Assembly (NCBI GenBank): GCA_017439405.1
Contig: JAFSJF010000069.1
Span: 62,001-126,000, forward strand
Source of the DNA: Bacteroidales bacterium
GTDB lineage: Bacteria; Bacteroidota; Bacteroidia; Bacteroidales; F082
DNA: 64,000 bases
Direction of reading: 5' to 3'
The position numbers and the translations under genes were made by a program. Below are positions 45,401-52,985 of the stretch, one piece after another; positions within the stretch are counted from its first letter, which is position 1; each line of letters opens with the position of its first letter. The notes under the pieces are model-generated. The model searched no databases and was not told the DNA's origin. It was given only the letters and a program-made list of their open reading frames with translations.

Positions 45401-47964
45401 TTGGCGGTGCTTTCGGGCAGTTCGACGCCGACATAGCGCGAATAGGGCGACAGCATGGCCTTGAATGACGCAATGCTGAAGTCGCCGCCTTGCTCAAAGA
45501 CCTTGGTGGTGAACACGGCGTTCATCATCTGCTGCGAGGAGATTTCGGCCAAAGGCCCGAAGCCCACGTTGGCCATGCCCTCGCTGCCCAAGGCGCCGCT
45601 GAACACCGAAAGCTCGGTCGGCTCGAAACGCTCGGTTTCGTTCTCAAAGCTGTATTTCTCGAAGCCCTTGAAGCTGGTCTTTCCGCTACGCACCTTCACA
45701 TCCACTTCAGCTTTCAATCCATTGGCTTTCAATCCATTGAGCCACTTCGACACCAAGGCCACGCGCTCTGGCTTGCTCAAGCTGATGACTTCGGGAAGCT
45801 CAAACCTGATTTCCAGTCGGTTGGGCTTCACGGTTTCCACGCGGAGGCTCTTGGTGATGGTGGTGGTGCCCACCTTAAAGCGTGCCGTCCACAGGCCGGT
45901 TTCGTCGCTCACGTTGGTCGGCACGGTGTAGCAATAGATGCCGTTCACGGGCTTGGTGTTCACCTGCTTGGCGTAGAGGCGGCCTGAAGCGTCCACCACT
46001 TCGAGGACGACGGGGTAGTTTTCGGGCAATTGGTTGTCGGCGTCGGCGAGCATGAGGTTGAGTTGGAGCTCGTCGCCGGGACGCCACACGCCACGGTTGG
46101 TGTAGGCGAAACCAATCACGCCTTTCTCGACGGGTTCGCCGTCCACATTGAAGCGGCTGTACGACAGCGCATTGCCGTCGCTCAGTTTGATTACCGACTT
46201 GCTGCCTTTGCGGTCGGTGGCCACGATGAAGGCGGGCTTGTTGGCGCACTGCATCTGCACATGGCCCTTGCCGTCGGTGCTGCCCTTGCCGATTTGCTGT
46301 TTCTGGAAGTTGTAGGCCGTCACCTCGGCACCCGATGCGGGCGTGGCGTCGGAGATTTGATAGACGTAAACGTCCACCACGTCGCTGCGGCCCATCTTGG
46401 CGGTCACGGCCAAGTCGCTGACGATGATGTTCTTCTTCTGCTCCACATAGTTATAATAGTAGTAGCCGTTGGGGTCGCCCCACTCGCCTTCGTAGCGGTA
46501 TTCCTTGTAGTCGTAGCCGTCGCCGTCCCAGTATTCGGCCTCGCGCTGGGCGTTGTCGGCCACGTCTTTCCGCATTTCTTCGGAGGCAAAGATGTAGTCG
46601 GCTGGACCGAAGTTGAGGCTCAGCTGGTACATCGCGCCGGGTTCCACGTTGATATAGTCGGAAAGCACGATGGGGAAGGTTTTCCATTGCGTGGGGAACG
46701 GGTTGTCCAATTGCAGGCGCACCTTCTTCTCGAGACGGCCGGCCTTATGCACGCCGTTGGTCTCGCTCAGGTCGTTCTCCTGAATGAAGGAGAGGATGTT
46801 GTCGTCGAAAATGCGGACGATCCTCAACGTCACCCCGTCTAAGCAAACGGCGTCGAAATACACTGTCGTTTCCTTGATGTCGGGCACGATGTTGCCTTCG
46901 TCGGTCCAGCGCACTTGCGGCTCATAGTCGGTGAGCGAGAAGGGGAACTCGGCCTCGTCTTGCAGCACTTGGTTGTCGGCGCTGCGGATGCCGCTCACGG
47001 TCATGGTGATGTCTTCCATCTGGTAGCGATAGAGGCTCGACTTGTCGAAATAGAACTTAATGCTATTTCCTTGTATGTCAGACTTGTAGCCAAGTTTACT
47101 CTCGTCGAATGCGACCAAGCCGTTCAGGTTCTGTCCGGCCTTCAGCGGCTGGCTGAAAAACAGGGTGGCTTGCCCCGAAGCATTCTCGACCTCGAAACTG
47201 ACAGGCACGAACTTGTCTTTGGCATACACAGTCAGGCTGCGCTTGATTTGCGATTCGGAACCGACATTCTTGCCGTTGAGCAACACTTCAACCTGATAGT
47301 CAGCGTCTTTGCGGGGCATCGACTGCAACATGAAATCGTACATGTTGTTGCCCAAATAGTTGGTCTCGATTTGATACTGGCTGCGGGTGGTCTCGTCGAA
47401 GATCTTTACGGCATCCTCAGCCTCGATGGGCGTGGCGAAGGCCACAAACAGTTGGTAGCCCATCACGTCATTGGCTTCGCACACCGGATCGACGACGGCT
47501 AAGCTGAAGGTCTGACGGCGCACGCCGAAGCCGAACTCCAAGCTCTCGGACGTAGCGACATCAAGCATTTCGGCCACCTTGAAATGGCAGACGTACTGCT
47601 TCGTGTTGTCGATCTTGTCGTACTCAAAGGCCACCGTGTTCTCGTCGACCCACACGGCCTTGCCCTTCAGTTCGGGCGTAAAGTTGAAGAGTTTGGAGGG
47701 CAGTGCCTCGCCCTGGTGCACTTTCATTGCCTGCGGGTCCTTGAAGCGCACCACGATGGGTTCGCCCTCGGTGATGACCCCCGAAGTGTAGCTGTCCAAC
47801 AAGGGTAGCAATGCCTCGCTCATGGGCTTGATTTGTTCCACGATCACCTTTGGGGAGGTGGTAGTGGTTCCCTTCTTGCCGCAAGAGGGCATGAAGGACA
47901 GCAGCAACACGCCGACAATCAGGCTGATGCCGCCGATTCTTCTGAAATGATGGATCGTTTTCAT
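42451..47964 (-). CDS. Bacterial alpha-2-macroglobulin lipoprotein
   Basis: An 1837-residue lipoprotein (LLLSFMPSCGKKG, lipobox Cys). I start it at 47964 because the promoter box TATCTTTG at 48000-48007 lies inside the longer frame. It has MG1/MG2-type repeats through about residue 850, a bait region, then the thioester domain with GCLEQTTSK at about 1393 and a helical toroid around SYQKSDNSLTNWAGGTYSDP, then the receptor-binding-like end. It traps attacking proteases at the cell surface or periplasm and works with PBP1C (pbpC). The pair is normally adjacent; here pbpC is 11 kb downstream, beyond the island. It ends at a strong terminator. Confidence 0.95.
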   Translation of the reverse strand: MKTIHHFRRIGGISLIVGVLLLSFMPSCGKKGTTTTSPKVIVEQIKPMSEALLPLLDSYTSGVITEGEPIVVRFKDPQAMKVHQGEALPSKLFNFTPELKGKAVWVDENTVAFEYDKIDNTKQYVCHFKVAEMLDVATSESLEFGFGVRRQTFSLAVVDPVCEANDVMGYQLFVAFATPIEAEDAVKIFDETTRSQYQIETNYLGNNMYDFMLQSMPRKDADYQVEVLLNGKNVGSESQIKRSLTVYAKDKFVPVSFEVENASGQATLFFSQPLKAGQNLNGLVAFDESKLGYKSDIQGNSIKFYFDKSSLYRYQMEDITMTVSGIRSADNQVLQDEAEFPFSLTDYEPQVRWTDEGNIVPDIKETTVYFDAVCLDGVTLRIVRIFDDNILSFIQENDLSETNGVHKAGRLEKKVRLQLDNPFPTQWKTFPIVLSDYINVEPGAMYQLSLNFGPADYIFASEEMRKDVADNAQREAEYWDGDGYDYKEYRYEGEWGDPNGYYYYNYVEQKKNIIVSDLAVTAKMGRSDVVDVYVYQISDATPASGAEVTAYNFQKQQIGKGSTDGKGHVQMQCANKPAFIVATDRKGSKSVIKLSDGNALSYSRFNVDGEPVEKGVIGFAYTNRGVWRPGDELQLNLMLADADNQLPENYPVVLEVVDASGRLYAKQVNTKPVNGIYCYTVPTNVSDETGLWTARFKVGTTTITKSLRVETVKPNRLEIRFELPEVISLSKPERVALVSKWLNGLKANGLKAEVDVKVRSGKTSFKGFEKYSFENETERFEPTELSVFSGALGSEGMANVGFGPLAEISSQQMMNAVFTTKVFEQGGDFSIASFKAMLSPYSRYVGVELPESTAKYGSYYDTGKDWKFNVAVVNEDGKLNNSVVSLDYALYKLDSYWWWSSEDEYSLQRYASGTYKKPVKNGKLTCNGTTSVTFNISNENWGSYLLVVNDTQGGHTFAKVISFDWGYGHSASASGAPAQLSMKTTADGYQVGDKIVVTFPANDKAKALVTVEANDKVMQTLFLENLGEEGRVELTATADMVPNVYVYVALIQPHDAANDLPIRLYGVVPVKVEDKKMQLQPALTMPETANTKKKIEVKVSEANKQAMTYTLAVVDEGILGLTNFSTPNPYGYFNSKQSLKVRTWDNYSNVIDAFSGELGSVYAIGGDGILNQEITLDNRFKAYAVTLGPFELKAGASNTHEFEVPQCSGALRFMVIAKGDKKAFGSAEKKMTVVDPITLYASAPRVVAPGDGLTMKVQVLSPTLKGKTLSVKFDNQNLNAVGTLPTSVSIDQNGEGLIAVQTNVPQTSGNAVMKVSVSDGSYTAESSTTMPIRMPYAERRNTIMKEIEGGQSLSIPFNLAGMAGTQQGKVTVSSLLPVDLFSRLDFLTFYPHGCLEQTTSKAFPQLYLGYFMQQDENGQANTRSNIEAAIANLRSYQKSDNSLTNWAGGTYSDPWTEIYALHFLVEAQKQGFDVPQYFIDGLKSYQSSKAKQWKNNPDYKQGETIQAYRLFVLALAGAPEMGAMNRFKEMEMNYTLTQAITAAAFAQTGKTTVAQNLMPYVSEGEQMSDYYTSFGSTTRDLAFLTYAQMLCGTDAQTVRSNINALCGILNSGRWLDTQSTAFALFVLGKYAEQQGVSGENLSAVVKANGEEHTLNTNMSAAGFGFVPKVGSNTVEIKNNGSQKLVANVFTKTAVAEYDMEEGGNTIRMAVNYTDKNGNPVNLTNLNVGTDLRIQMTVQNPSEYRVTELALSYYLPSGWELVNDRMTGGETNTGAKHIDLRDDRAYFYFDLMPGAKKTFTLKANATYEGNYMIPAVRCEDMYNAEIYYQIPARGCVVK

Positions 47965-47999
47965 ATTGAAAAAATTTGATTGTTTCGCAATAACGCCCA

Positions 48000-48007
48000 C
48001 AAAGATA
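48000..48007 (-). promoter_or_regulatory. Promoter -7 box for alpha-2-macroglobulin
   Basis: TATCTTTG on the minus strand, 36 bases upstream of the start at 47964. Confidence 0.7.
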
Positions 48008-48050
48008 GGAAACCTAAATGGAAAAAATGGCGTATTTGGGAAATTTTTCT

Positions 48051-48058
48051 TATTTTTG
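48051..48058 (+). promoter_or_regulatory. Promoter -7 box very close to the AbiEi-like start
   Basis: TATTTTTG ends four bases before the ATG at 48063, so the transcript would have almost no leader. A TTTG lies at 48035. Confidence 0.5.
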
Positions 48059-48062
48059 CGCC

Positions 48063-48356
48063 ATGACAACGAGAGAAAAATATATAGCCGACCATGCCGC
48101 CTTGTTTTGGTACACGCCAGAAGCCAAGAAAAAAGACATCAGCGACAGCCTCTTGGTGGAGACGATACTGAACTATGGCACAATGGATGACGTTAAGGCT
48201 TTGTTCAACATGATGGGTATGGACAAGGTGGCCGAAGTCTTCTTTGCGGCCAAAGGCAGGCAAAAACTGAATTATTTCCCGCAAATCTACAACTATTTTA
48301 CATTGGTCTTCAACCGTTATGTTCCACAAAGAAATCCTAGACAGCAAGCAAATTGA
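48063..48356 (+). CDS. Probable AbiEi-like antitoxin
   Basis: A 97-residue, mostly helical protein (MTTREKYIADHAALFWYTPE; LLVETILNYGTMDDVKALFN). It is encoded directly upstream of a nucleotidyltransferase toxin and overlaps it by 38 bases. Small partner proteins in this position serve as antitoxins in AbiE type IV systems. No clear winged helix is seen, so the assignment rests on position. The start at 48063 follows the promoter box; an in-frame ATG at 48018 would precede it. Confidence 0.7.
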   Translation: MTTREKYIADHAALFWYTPEAKKKDISDSLLVETILNYGTMDDVKALFNMMGMDKVAEVFFAAKGRQKLNYFPQIYNYFTLVFNRYVPQRNPRQQAN

Positions 48357-48939
48357 GCTCTTGCCTCTCGTTGGCGAATTCAGTCGCGAGTATTACCTTG
48401 TAGGCGGCACTGCCATTGCCTTATATCTTGGTCATCGGCGTTCCATCGATTTCGATTTGTTCAAGTTCGCTTCGCTCAATCGGAAAAAGATCGTCGAAAA
48501 AGTGCAATCCACGGGCTTTCCTTTCGTTGTGACTTGGAACGTTGCCGACCAGATGAACTTGGTGGTCAATGAGGTGAAAGTCACATTTTTCCAATACCCG
48601 TTCCATATCAAGGCTACCAATGATTTCGATGGTGTCTTGAAATTGCCTGAATTGTTGGACCTTGCGGCCATGAAAGCCTACGCTTTGGGAAGAAGGTCGA
48701 AATGGAAGGATTATGTTGACTTGTATTTCTTGTTGAAGGAAAAGTATTCGCTCGTCGAAATCAGCCTAAGGGCAATGGAGATTTTCGGCGACCTGTTCTC
48801 GGACAAGCTGTTTCGGTCGCAATTGTCCTATTTTGTGGATGTCGATTACTCGGAGGAAGTGGATTATATCATTCCCAATCCTCCGTCAGAAGGAGAAATC
48901 AAAAGCTATTTGGTTGAAGTCTCAACAACAATCAGATGA
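48319..48939 (+). CDS. AbiEii-type nucleotidyltransferase toxin
   Basis: A 206-residue protein of the AbiEii/AbiGii family. EYYLVGGTAIALYLGHRRSI then DFDLFKF has the nucleotidyltransferase G-G-T, H-R-x-S and D-x-D-x-F motifs. LPELLDLAAMKAYALGRRSK and WKDYVDLYFLL carry the later conserved Lys-Trp-Lys-Asp region. These toxins transfer nucleotides to RNA or proteins and stop growth during phage infection. It overlaps the upstream partner by 38 bases, as expected for a coupled pair, and its stop runs into a hairpin repeat. Confidence 0.88.
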   Translation: MFHKEILDSKQIELLPLVGEFSREYYLVGGTAIALYLGHRRSIDFDLFKFASLNRKKIVEKVQSTGFPFVVTWNVADQMNLVVNEVKVTFFQYPFHIKATNDFDGVLKLPELLDLAAMKAYALGRRSKWKDYVDLYFLLKEKYSLVEISLRAMEIFGDLFSDKLFRSQLSYFVDVDYSEEVDYIIPNPPSEGEIKSYLVEVSTTIR

Positions 48940-48974
48940 CTGTCACACCGTGGCAGCCGCACACCGTGGCAGTC
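48938..48974. repeat. GGCTGTCAC-type hairpin at the toxin stop
   Basis: GACTGTCACAC and GTGGCAGTC flank an internal GTGGCAGCC copy. The same family occurs twice at 56938-56992. The stop codon of the toxin is part of the element. The rest of the gap to 49082 shows nothing recognisable. Confidence 0.7.
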
Positions 48975-49082
48975 GCCCCACGCCCCAAAACCCACCAAAA
49001 AAAGGCGGCCCTCAAATAATGAAGGCGCCTTCCATATCATCTTTCCTCCCCGAAAATCCCAGAGGATTAGGTTTTATTCGGG

Positions 49083-50648
49083 TTAGTTCACGTCGTGCAC
49101 CAGGCGGACGGAGTATCCGTAATAGCGGCTCATGTCCGAAACTGAGAGGTTGTTTTGGTTGAAGTAGAGGTAGTAGGCTGCTCTGCCAAGGTCACCGGAG
49201 GCTGTAGAAGACCAGTATCCATGAGCTGAAGACATGAATGTGCTGCCGCCATATCGGGAGCCGGCAGCGGGCAGGAACACTGCACCGGCAGCTTCCATCT
49301 TGGCCCATTGCTCAGCAGTGTATTGATTGTTGTCATAACTGGTATTGTCCGTAGCATTGATACCCGTGGGCGCAGTCACGTCGGAGGGATGGGTATAATT
49401 GTCGGGGAAGAGGATAATGCCGTGGATGTTTTCAAAGAGATAGGCTTTGGCAAAGCGGGCATCGGAGGTCCCGTTGACGGTTGATGCTGTACGGGTGTTG
49501 AACAGATAATTCCACTCGTCTTGGGTCAGCGTGCGCCACTGGTTGGCTGTGTTGCCACCGTTGGAGATGGCATTGGTGCCCCAGTCAACGAAATCACCAG
49601 AATAGTCATCAAGACCCGTGTTGCTGTGGATGCCGAAATATGTTGCGGAGGTACTCCAGCCGAAGAGGTCCACTGTGCCGTTGTCGGAAACTGTTCCGTT
49701 GCCGTTGATGCGGGTATTGGCTGTGGCATTGCCGATTTTGTCGTACTGGTTTGTTGCAAAGGCCCAACTCCAGCTGCTGCCATTGTCGGTCGTGGTGGCC
49801 TGCAGGTTGCCCTGCGAGAACCACACTTTGTCGCCACTGGAATTGATGGTGAACTGGCCGTTGATGGCACCGGTAGGGACGGAAGGTGTAGCGGTCAATG
49901 AGATACTGACACCCGTGGTGTAGAACATGTTGTTCGTTATCGCAGGGACATCGCATGTGCCGTCTTCATAACCAGTGGCTGTAACGGCTGCATCATCCAC
50001 TGCATTTTGTTCGAGGAGGATAGTCCATCCTTCGCCGCTGCCGTCAGTGGCGAAACTTACGGTGCCGATGGTGCCAGGGGTGATTTCATTTGTCCCAAAA
50101 TTAACAGTAGCCACTGTGTTCATGCCCCCGACGCTAACCGTGCCAGATATGACGTTCGTCGCGAACTTCACCAAGGCGCAATAGTTGAGCAGCGTGGTGG
50201 TGTAGGCTCCAGCCCCGGTATAGTTGGCGGTGGAAGTGCCACTGGAAATCACGGGATAGTTCGAGGTTTGGTCGCTGATGTCAACCGTGTAATGCGTGGC
50301 ATCAACCTCAGTCGCTGTCAGGCCACCCATGTAGTAGAAATACAAGGGTTTGTCGTCGCCGTCTTGGGCGATGGTGAGGTCGCCGCTGAAGCTGCTGGCG
50401 GAAGTGCTGTAAGTCAGCTCTCCACCCACTTTTGCGCCGTTGTAGCCGACATAAAGTATGTCGCCATCCTTGAAAGTGATGTGTCCCGTTGAGGGATCGA
50501 CATCGGCCCTTGAACCGTTGTTGCCCACCTTCACGCTGATGTGAACCTTTTCGCCTTCAGGGGTTTGGGCATTGGGTTGTTCCTTCTTGCATTGCGCAAG
50601 ACCGAGGGTCAGCACGAAGGCCGCCACGAAAATGGCCAACTTTTTCAT
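49083..50648 (-). CDS. FISUMP-domain lipoprotein
   Basis: A 521-residue lipoprotein (LTLGLAQCKKE, lipobox Cys20). Residues about 35-280 form an N-terminal beta-sandwich region (VHISVKVGNNGSRADVD; FKDGDILYVGYNG) of the Bacteroidetes fimbrillin-like type. The C-terminal part is a FISUMP domain (VWFSQGNLQATTTDNG, VDLFGWSTSATYFG, RTLTQDEWNYLFNTR, YGYSVRLVHDVN), clearly homologous to the end of the 6274-8820 protein. It is probably on the surface. Its start overlaps the stop of the small gene upstream by four bases, so the two are translated together. Confidence 0.85.
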   Translation of the reverse strand: MKKLAIFVAAFVLTLGLAQCKKEQPNAQTPEGEKVHISVKVGNNGSRADVDPSTGHITFKDGDILYVGYNGAKVGGELTYSTSASSFSGDLTIAQDGDDKPLYFYYMGGLTATEVDATHYTVDISDQTSNYPVISSGTSTANYTGAGAYTTTLLNYCALVKFATNVISGTVSVGGMNTVATVNFGTNEITPGTIGTVSFATDGSGEGWTILLEQNAVDDAAVTATGYEDGTCDVPAITNNMFYTTGVSISLTATPSVPTGAINGQFTINSSGDKVWFSQGNLQATTTDNGSSWSWAFATNQYDKIGNATANTRINGNGTVSDNGTVDLFGWSTSATYFGIHSNTGLDDYSGDFVDWGTNAISNGGNTANQWRTLTQDEWNYLFNTRTASTVNGTSDARFAKAYLFENIHGIILFPDNYTHPSDVTAPTGINATDNTSYDNNQYTAEQWAKMEAAGAVFLPAAGSRYGGSTFMSSAHGYWSSTASGDLGRAAYYLYFNQNNLSVSDMSRYYGYSVRLVHDVN

Positions 50649-50923
50649 TGCTGTTCCTCCTTTCTCTTGAGGACTGCATAGCCTGCGCCGGCAGCCAAAA
50701 GGATGACGATGCCACTGCCCAAGGGAGCGTCTTGCCCGAAGTCTTGGGTGTTCACGGTGAAAGAGGTCTCGCCGTCGCGGTTGCCGTTAGCGATTTCTCC
50801 CTCCCGTCCGAACAGACTGCGATTGGCGTAGTCCTGTGCATTGAGGTTGTTGGCTGTCAGCGTCATGGCTACCAGCCCGAGCGAAAACACGATGGTTTTC
50901 AGTTTGTTGTTGGTATTGGACAT
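50645..50923 (-). CDS. Small secreted protein with a PLGSG-TM-RK tail
   Basis: A 92-residue protein with a signal peptide (MSNTNNKLKTIVFSLGLVAM, TLTANNLNA) and a C-terminal hydrophobic stretch bounded by PLGSG and a basic end (PLGSGIVILLAAGAGYAVLK, RKEE). This two-ended design (signal, short core, Pro-Leu-Gly, transmembrane, Arg/Lys) resembles C-terminal sorting or anchoring signals. It is coupled to the FISUMP lipoprotein gene downstream. The core (FTVNTQDFGQDA) holds no motif I know. Function unknown. Confidence 0.75.
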   Translation of the reverse strand: MSNTNNKLKTIVFSLGLVAMTLTANNLNAQDYANRSLFGREGEIANGNRDGETSFTVNTQDFGQDAPLGSGIVILLAAGAGYAVLKRKEEQQ

Positions 50924-50971
50924 TTGTTTGAAGATTTAGTTAGGTTTGATTTAAAAGGTTATTAATTTAAA

Positions 50972-50999
50972 GATTTCAGATTTCAAATTTCAGATTTCA
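50972..50999. repeat. 7-mer tandem repeat (GATTTCA)
   Basis: Four 7-base units (GATTTCA, GATTTCA, AATTTCA, GATTTCA) in the leader of the small secreted protein gene. Confidence 0.85.
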
Positions 51000-51040
51000 A
51001 TGATTGGGGGCGTTTTTTACCCCCCTGTGCCCCGCTATGC

Positions 51041-51079
51041 AAAAAAAATCCAAGACAAAGCCCATGCCTTGCCTTGGAT
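51041..51079 (-). terminator. Rho-independent terminator downstream of the DUF2490 gene
   Basis: On the minus strand ATCCAAGGCAA pairs with TTGTCTTGGAT and is followed by eight T. It is about 160 bases past the DUF2490 stop; the stretch 51080-51240 between them contains no gene and nothing else recognisable. Confidence 0.75.
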
Positions 51080-51240
51080 AAGGTGTAAACAAATGTAAGG
51101 ATTAGAGTTTTACCCCCCCCCACCCTCGTTAATCTTATTGATTATCAATGACTTACAATGGTTTATCATATTTCGTTTGTCTTTTTGAGCGTGCAAAGGT
51201 ACTGATAATTAGGACATAAAAACAAAAAAATGTGTTTTTT

Positions 51241-51921
51241 TCAATATTTCCCCTCAAACGTCAGCCCGAGCCAGAACCGGTCCACAGGTTCCTTCACCTG
51301 CAAATCGTTGTCCATGCGGGCAAAAAGGGAAAGATAGTGCCTTCGTGTGAGGCGATATTCCACTGAGGCCACCGTGCGCAGGTTGTCGACGATGCGGCCT
51401 TTCGGGTCGTTGGTGAGCCAGAAAAGCTCGGCGCTGAGGCTGTACTTGAAGCGGCTGTTGGGCTGTTGGTAGCTCGCTTGCAGGCGGTTGCGCCAATACA
51501 GCTTGGGGTTCACGCGGTGCTCGCCCGTACGCTCGTCGTAGAAGGTGAAAAGCAATTTGCTGCGGATGCCGAACTTGAAGTGGCGGAACGTTTCGGAATA
51601 AGTCACATACAGACCTGTGCGCCAACGGTTTTCGTAATAGCCCTCGTCGTTGTGACGGCGGATGTAGTCGGCGTTGAGGCCCACCTTCATCCGATTGGCC
51701 ATGAGGCTGTGCTCGACGCCTACCGAAGTGAGCCAGCGGTTGAATTGCGTGCAGTTTTGGTAGAACCGCAGTTCCTCTTCCACCGTCAGGGCGAACCGTG
51801 AGGGCAAGCCCACCTCAAGCTCGGCCGAGGCAATGCCGCCGAAGTCGGTCGTGCGCCCGCTCTGCGCGAAACCTGTGGCCGCAACGAGCAGCAGTATCGC
51901 TATGGTTAATGACCTTTTCAT
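51241..51921 (-). CDS. DUF2490 outer-membrane-type protein
   Basis: A 226-residue protein with a signal peptide (MKRSLTIAILLLVAATGFAQ). Alternating beta-strand stretches (ASAELEVGLPSRFALTVEEE, FKYSLSAELFWLTNDPKGRI) and a terminal aromatic-ended strand (RFWLGLTFEGKY) fit DUF2490, a small outer-membrane barrel family. It is the last gene of a five-gene group with a VTC-type polymerase and DUF4956, a group seen in other Bacteroidetes. It may help the cluster's products reach or cross the outer membrane. Role unproven. Confidence 0.85.
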   Translation of the reverse strand: MKRSLTIAILLLVAATGFAQSGRTTDFGGIASAELEVGLPSRFALTVEEELRFYQNCTQFNRWLTSVGVEHSLMANRMKVGLNADYIRRHNDEGYYENRWRTGLYVTYSETFRHFKFGIRSKLLFTFYDERTGEHRVNPKLYWRNRLQASYQQPNSRFKYSLSAELFWLTNDPKGRIVDNLRTVASVEYRLTRRHYLSLFARMDNDLQVKEPVDRFWLGLTFEGKY

Positions 51922-51930
51922 TGTTTCTTT

Positions 51931-52142
51931 TGTGACTATGACTTGTGACTATGACTATGACCGCTTTAACGAGACTTCGGGTGAACAGCTTTTCCTTTGG
52001 CTCTGATTCGTTTGACGAAAAGTTGCCAACCTCAAGCATCGGTAAAACCAGTCATAGTCATGGTTAGTGTTAGTGGTCATGGTCATGGTCATGGTTAGTG
52101 GTCATGGTTAGTGGTCATGGTCATGGTTAGTGGTCATGGTCA
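51931..52142. repeat. Inverted tandem repeat (TGACTATGAC / GGTCATGGTTAG)
   Basis: The left arm (51931-51962) has TGTGACTATGACTTG-type units. The right arm (52051-52142) has many GGTCATGGTTAGT-type units in tandem. The middle (51963-52050) is unique sequence. The element starts at the DUF4956 stop and fills the gap to the DUF2490 gene. Confidence 0.85.
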
Positions 52143-52877
52143 TCATTCAGTGAAATCCTTCAGCTTCGTAATTGTGTCGATGGTGTTCACCTCGCCGTCG
52201 ATGGGCTTGTAATACACCTTGACGTAGGCCACGTCGCGGAGGTAGTCGATATGTCCCACCTCTACCTTGCTGATATCCAATCCCGTGCGCTCGATGAGGT
52301 CGGCCTTCAGGTCGGCTTCCTTGCCGTGCTTGGTGTTCTCGATGCGGTCGTAAAGCACGATCTTCATGCCCGTGTGGTTGAGGATCTTGGTGCCGTCGAG
52401 AACCCAGATGATCAGCACGATAAGCAAGTTGACGAGAATCAGTTCGAGGTAGCTCGTCGAGAGTGCCATGCCGTTGACGATGCTGAGGCCCATCACCACG
52501 AAGAGGTACGTCATCTCGCGAATCTTGATGGTCTCCGTCCGATACCTGATCATGCCGAAGATGGCAAACAGGCCGAGGGCGTAGGCGATGTTCATCTTCA
52601 TGTTCTCCATGAGCGAAATGATAAGGAAGATGACCACGGCGAACATGATGAAGGTGAAGTAATAGTCCTTGCGGTTGGCCTTCTTGTAGTAGAAGCAATG
52701 GATGATGACCCAGCACACCAAGAAGTTGAAAACGAAGCGGATGAGCGTCGTCCAAAGGCTTTGCGGGTCGATGAAGGGCACGCCGAGGAAGTCCATCCCC
52801 GTGGCGCCACCGCCAAATTCGCGGGCAATCTCGTCGTCGTATTCCTGCCCTGCGAGCAATGCTTGTAGTAATTTCAT
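52143..52877 (-). CDS. DUF4956 membrane protein
   Basis: A 244-residue protein. After a soluble lead of about 30 residues there are four hydrophobic helices (about 40-62, 70-90, 96-110, 125-165: FVFNFLVCWVIIHCFYY, YYFTFIMFAVVIFLIISL, AYALGLFAIFGMIRY, ELILVNLLIVLIIWVL). A cytoplasmic tail of about 75 residues follows (DLIERTGLDISKVEVGHIDY). DUF4956 genes usually neighbour VTC-type polyphosphate polymerases, as here. It may form the channel or scaffold for that enzyme. The repeat after the stop is described separately. Confidence 0.87.
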   Translation of the reverse strand: MKLLQALLAGQEYDDEIAREFGGGATGMDFLGVPFIDPQSLWTTLIRFVFNFLVCWVIIHCFYYKKANRKDYYFTFIMFAVVIFLIISLMENMKMNIAYALGLFAIFGMIRYRTETIKIREMTYLFVVMGLSIVNGMALSTSYLELILVNLLIVLIIWVLDGTKILNHTGMKIVLYDRIENTKHGKEADLKADLIERTGLDISKVEVGHIDYLRDVAYVKVYYKPIDGEVNTIDTITKLKDFTE

Positions 52878-52881
52878 ATTA

Positions 52882-52985
52882 TTCAGTTGTTTAGTTGTTC
52901 AGTTGTTTGGCTATTAGCTCTTGGCCGTTGGCTATTAGCATCGTCAGACCAAGCTTACGGCTTATAGCTTATAGCTTAAAGCTCT
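52882..52985. repeat. 8-mer tandem repeat plus inverted 7-mer element
   Basis: TTCAGTTG-type 8-mers (52882-52908) are followed by an inverted element (TTGGCTATTAGC arm, then AAGCTTACGGCTTATAGC arm). The last codons of the VTC gene (ALSYKL) are encoded by the right arm itself, so the element has extended or replaced that gene's end. Confidence 0.8.

Noticed and set aside
52051-52142. Repeats in the DUF4956-DUF2490 gap considered as a CRISPR array
   Set aside because: The units are short, degenerate and contiguous, with no spacers.
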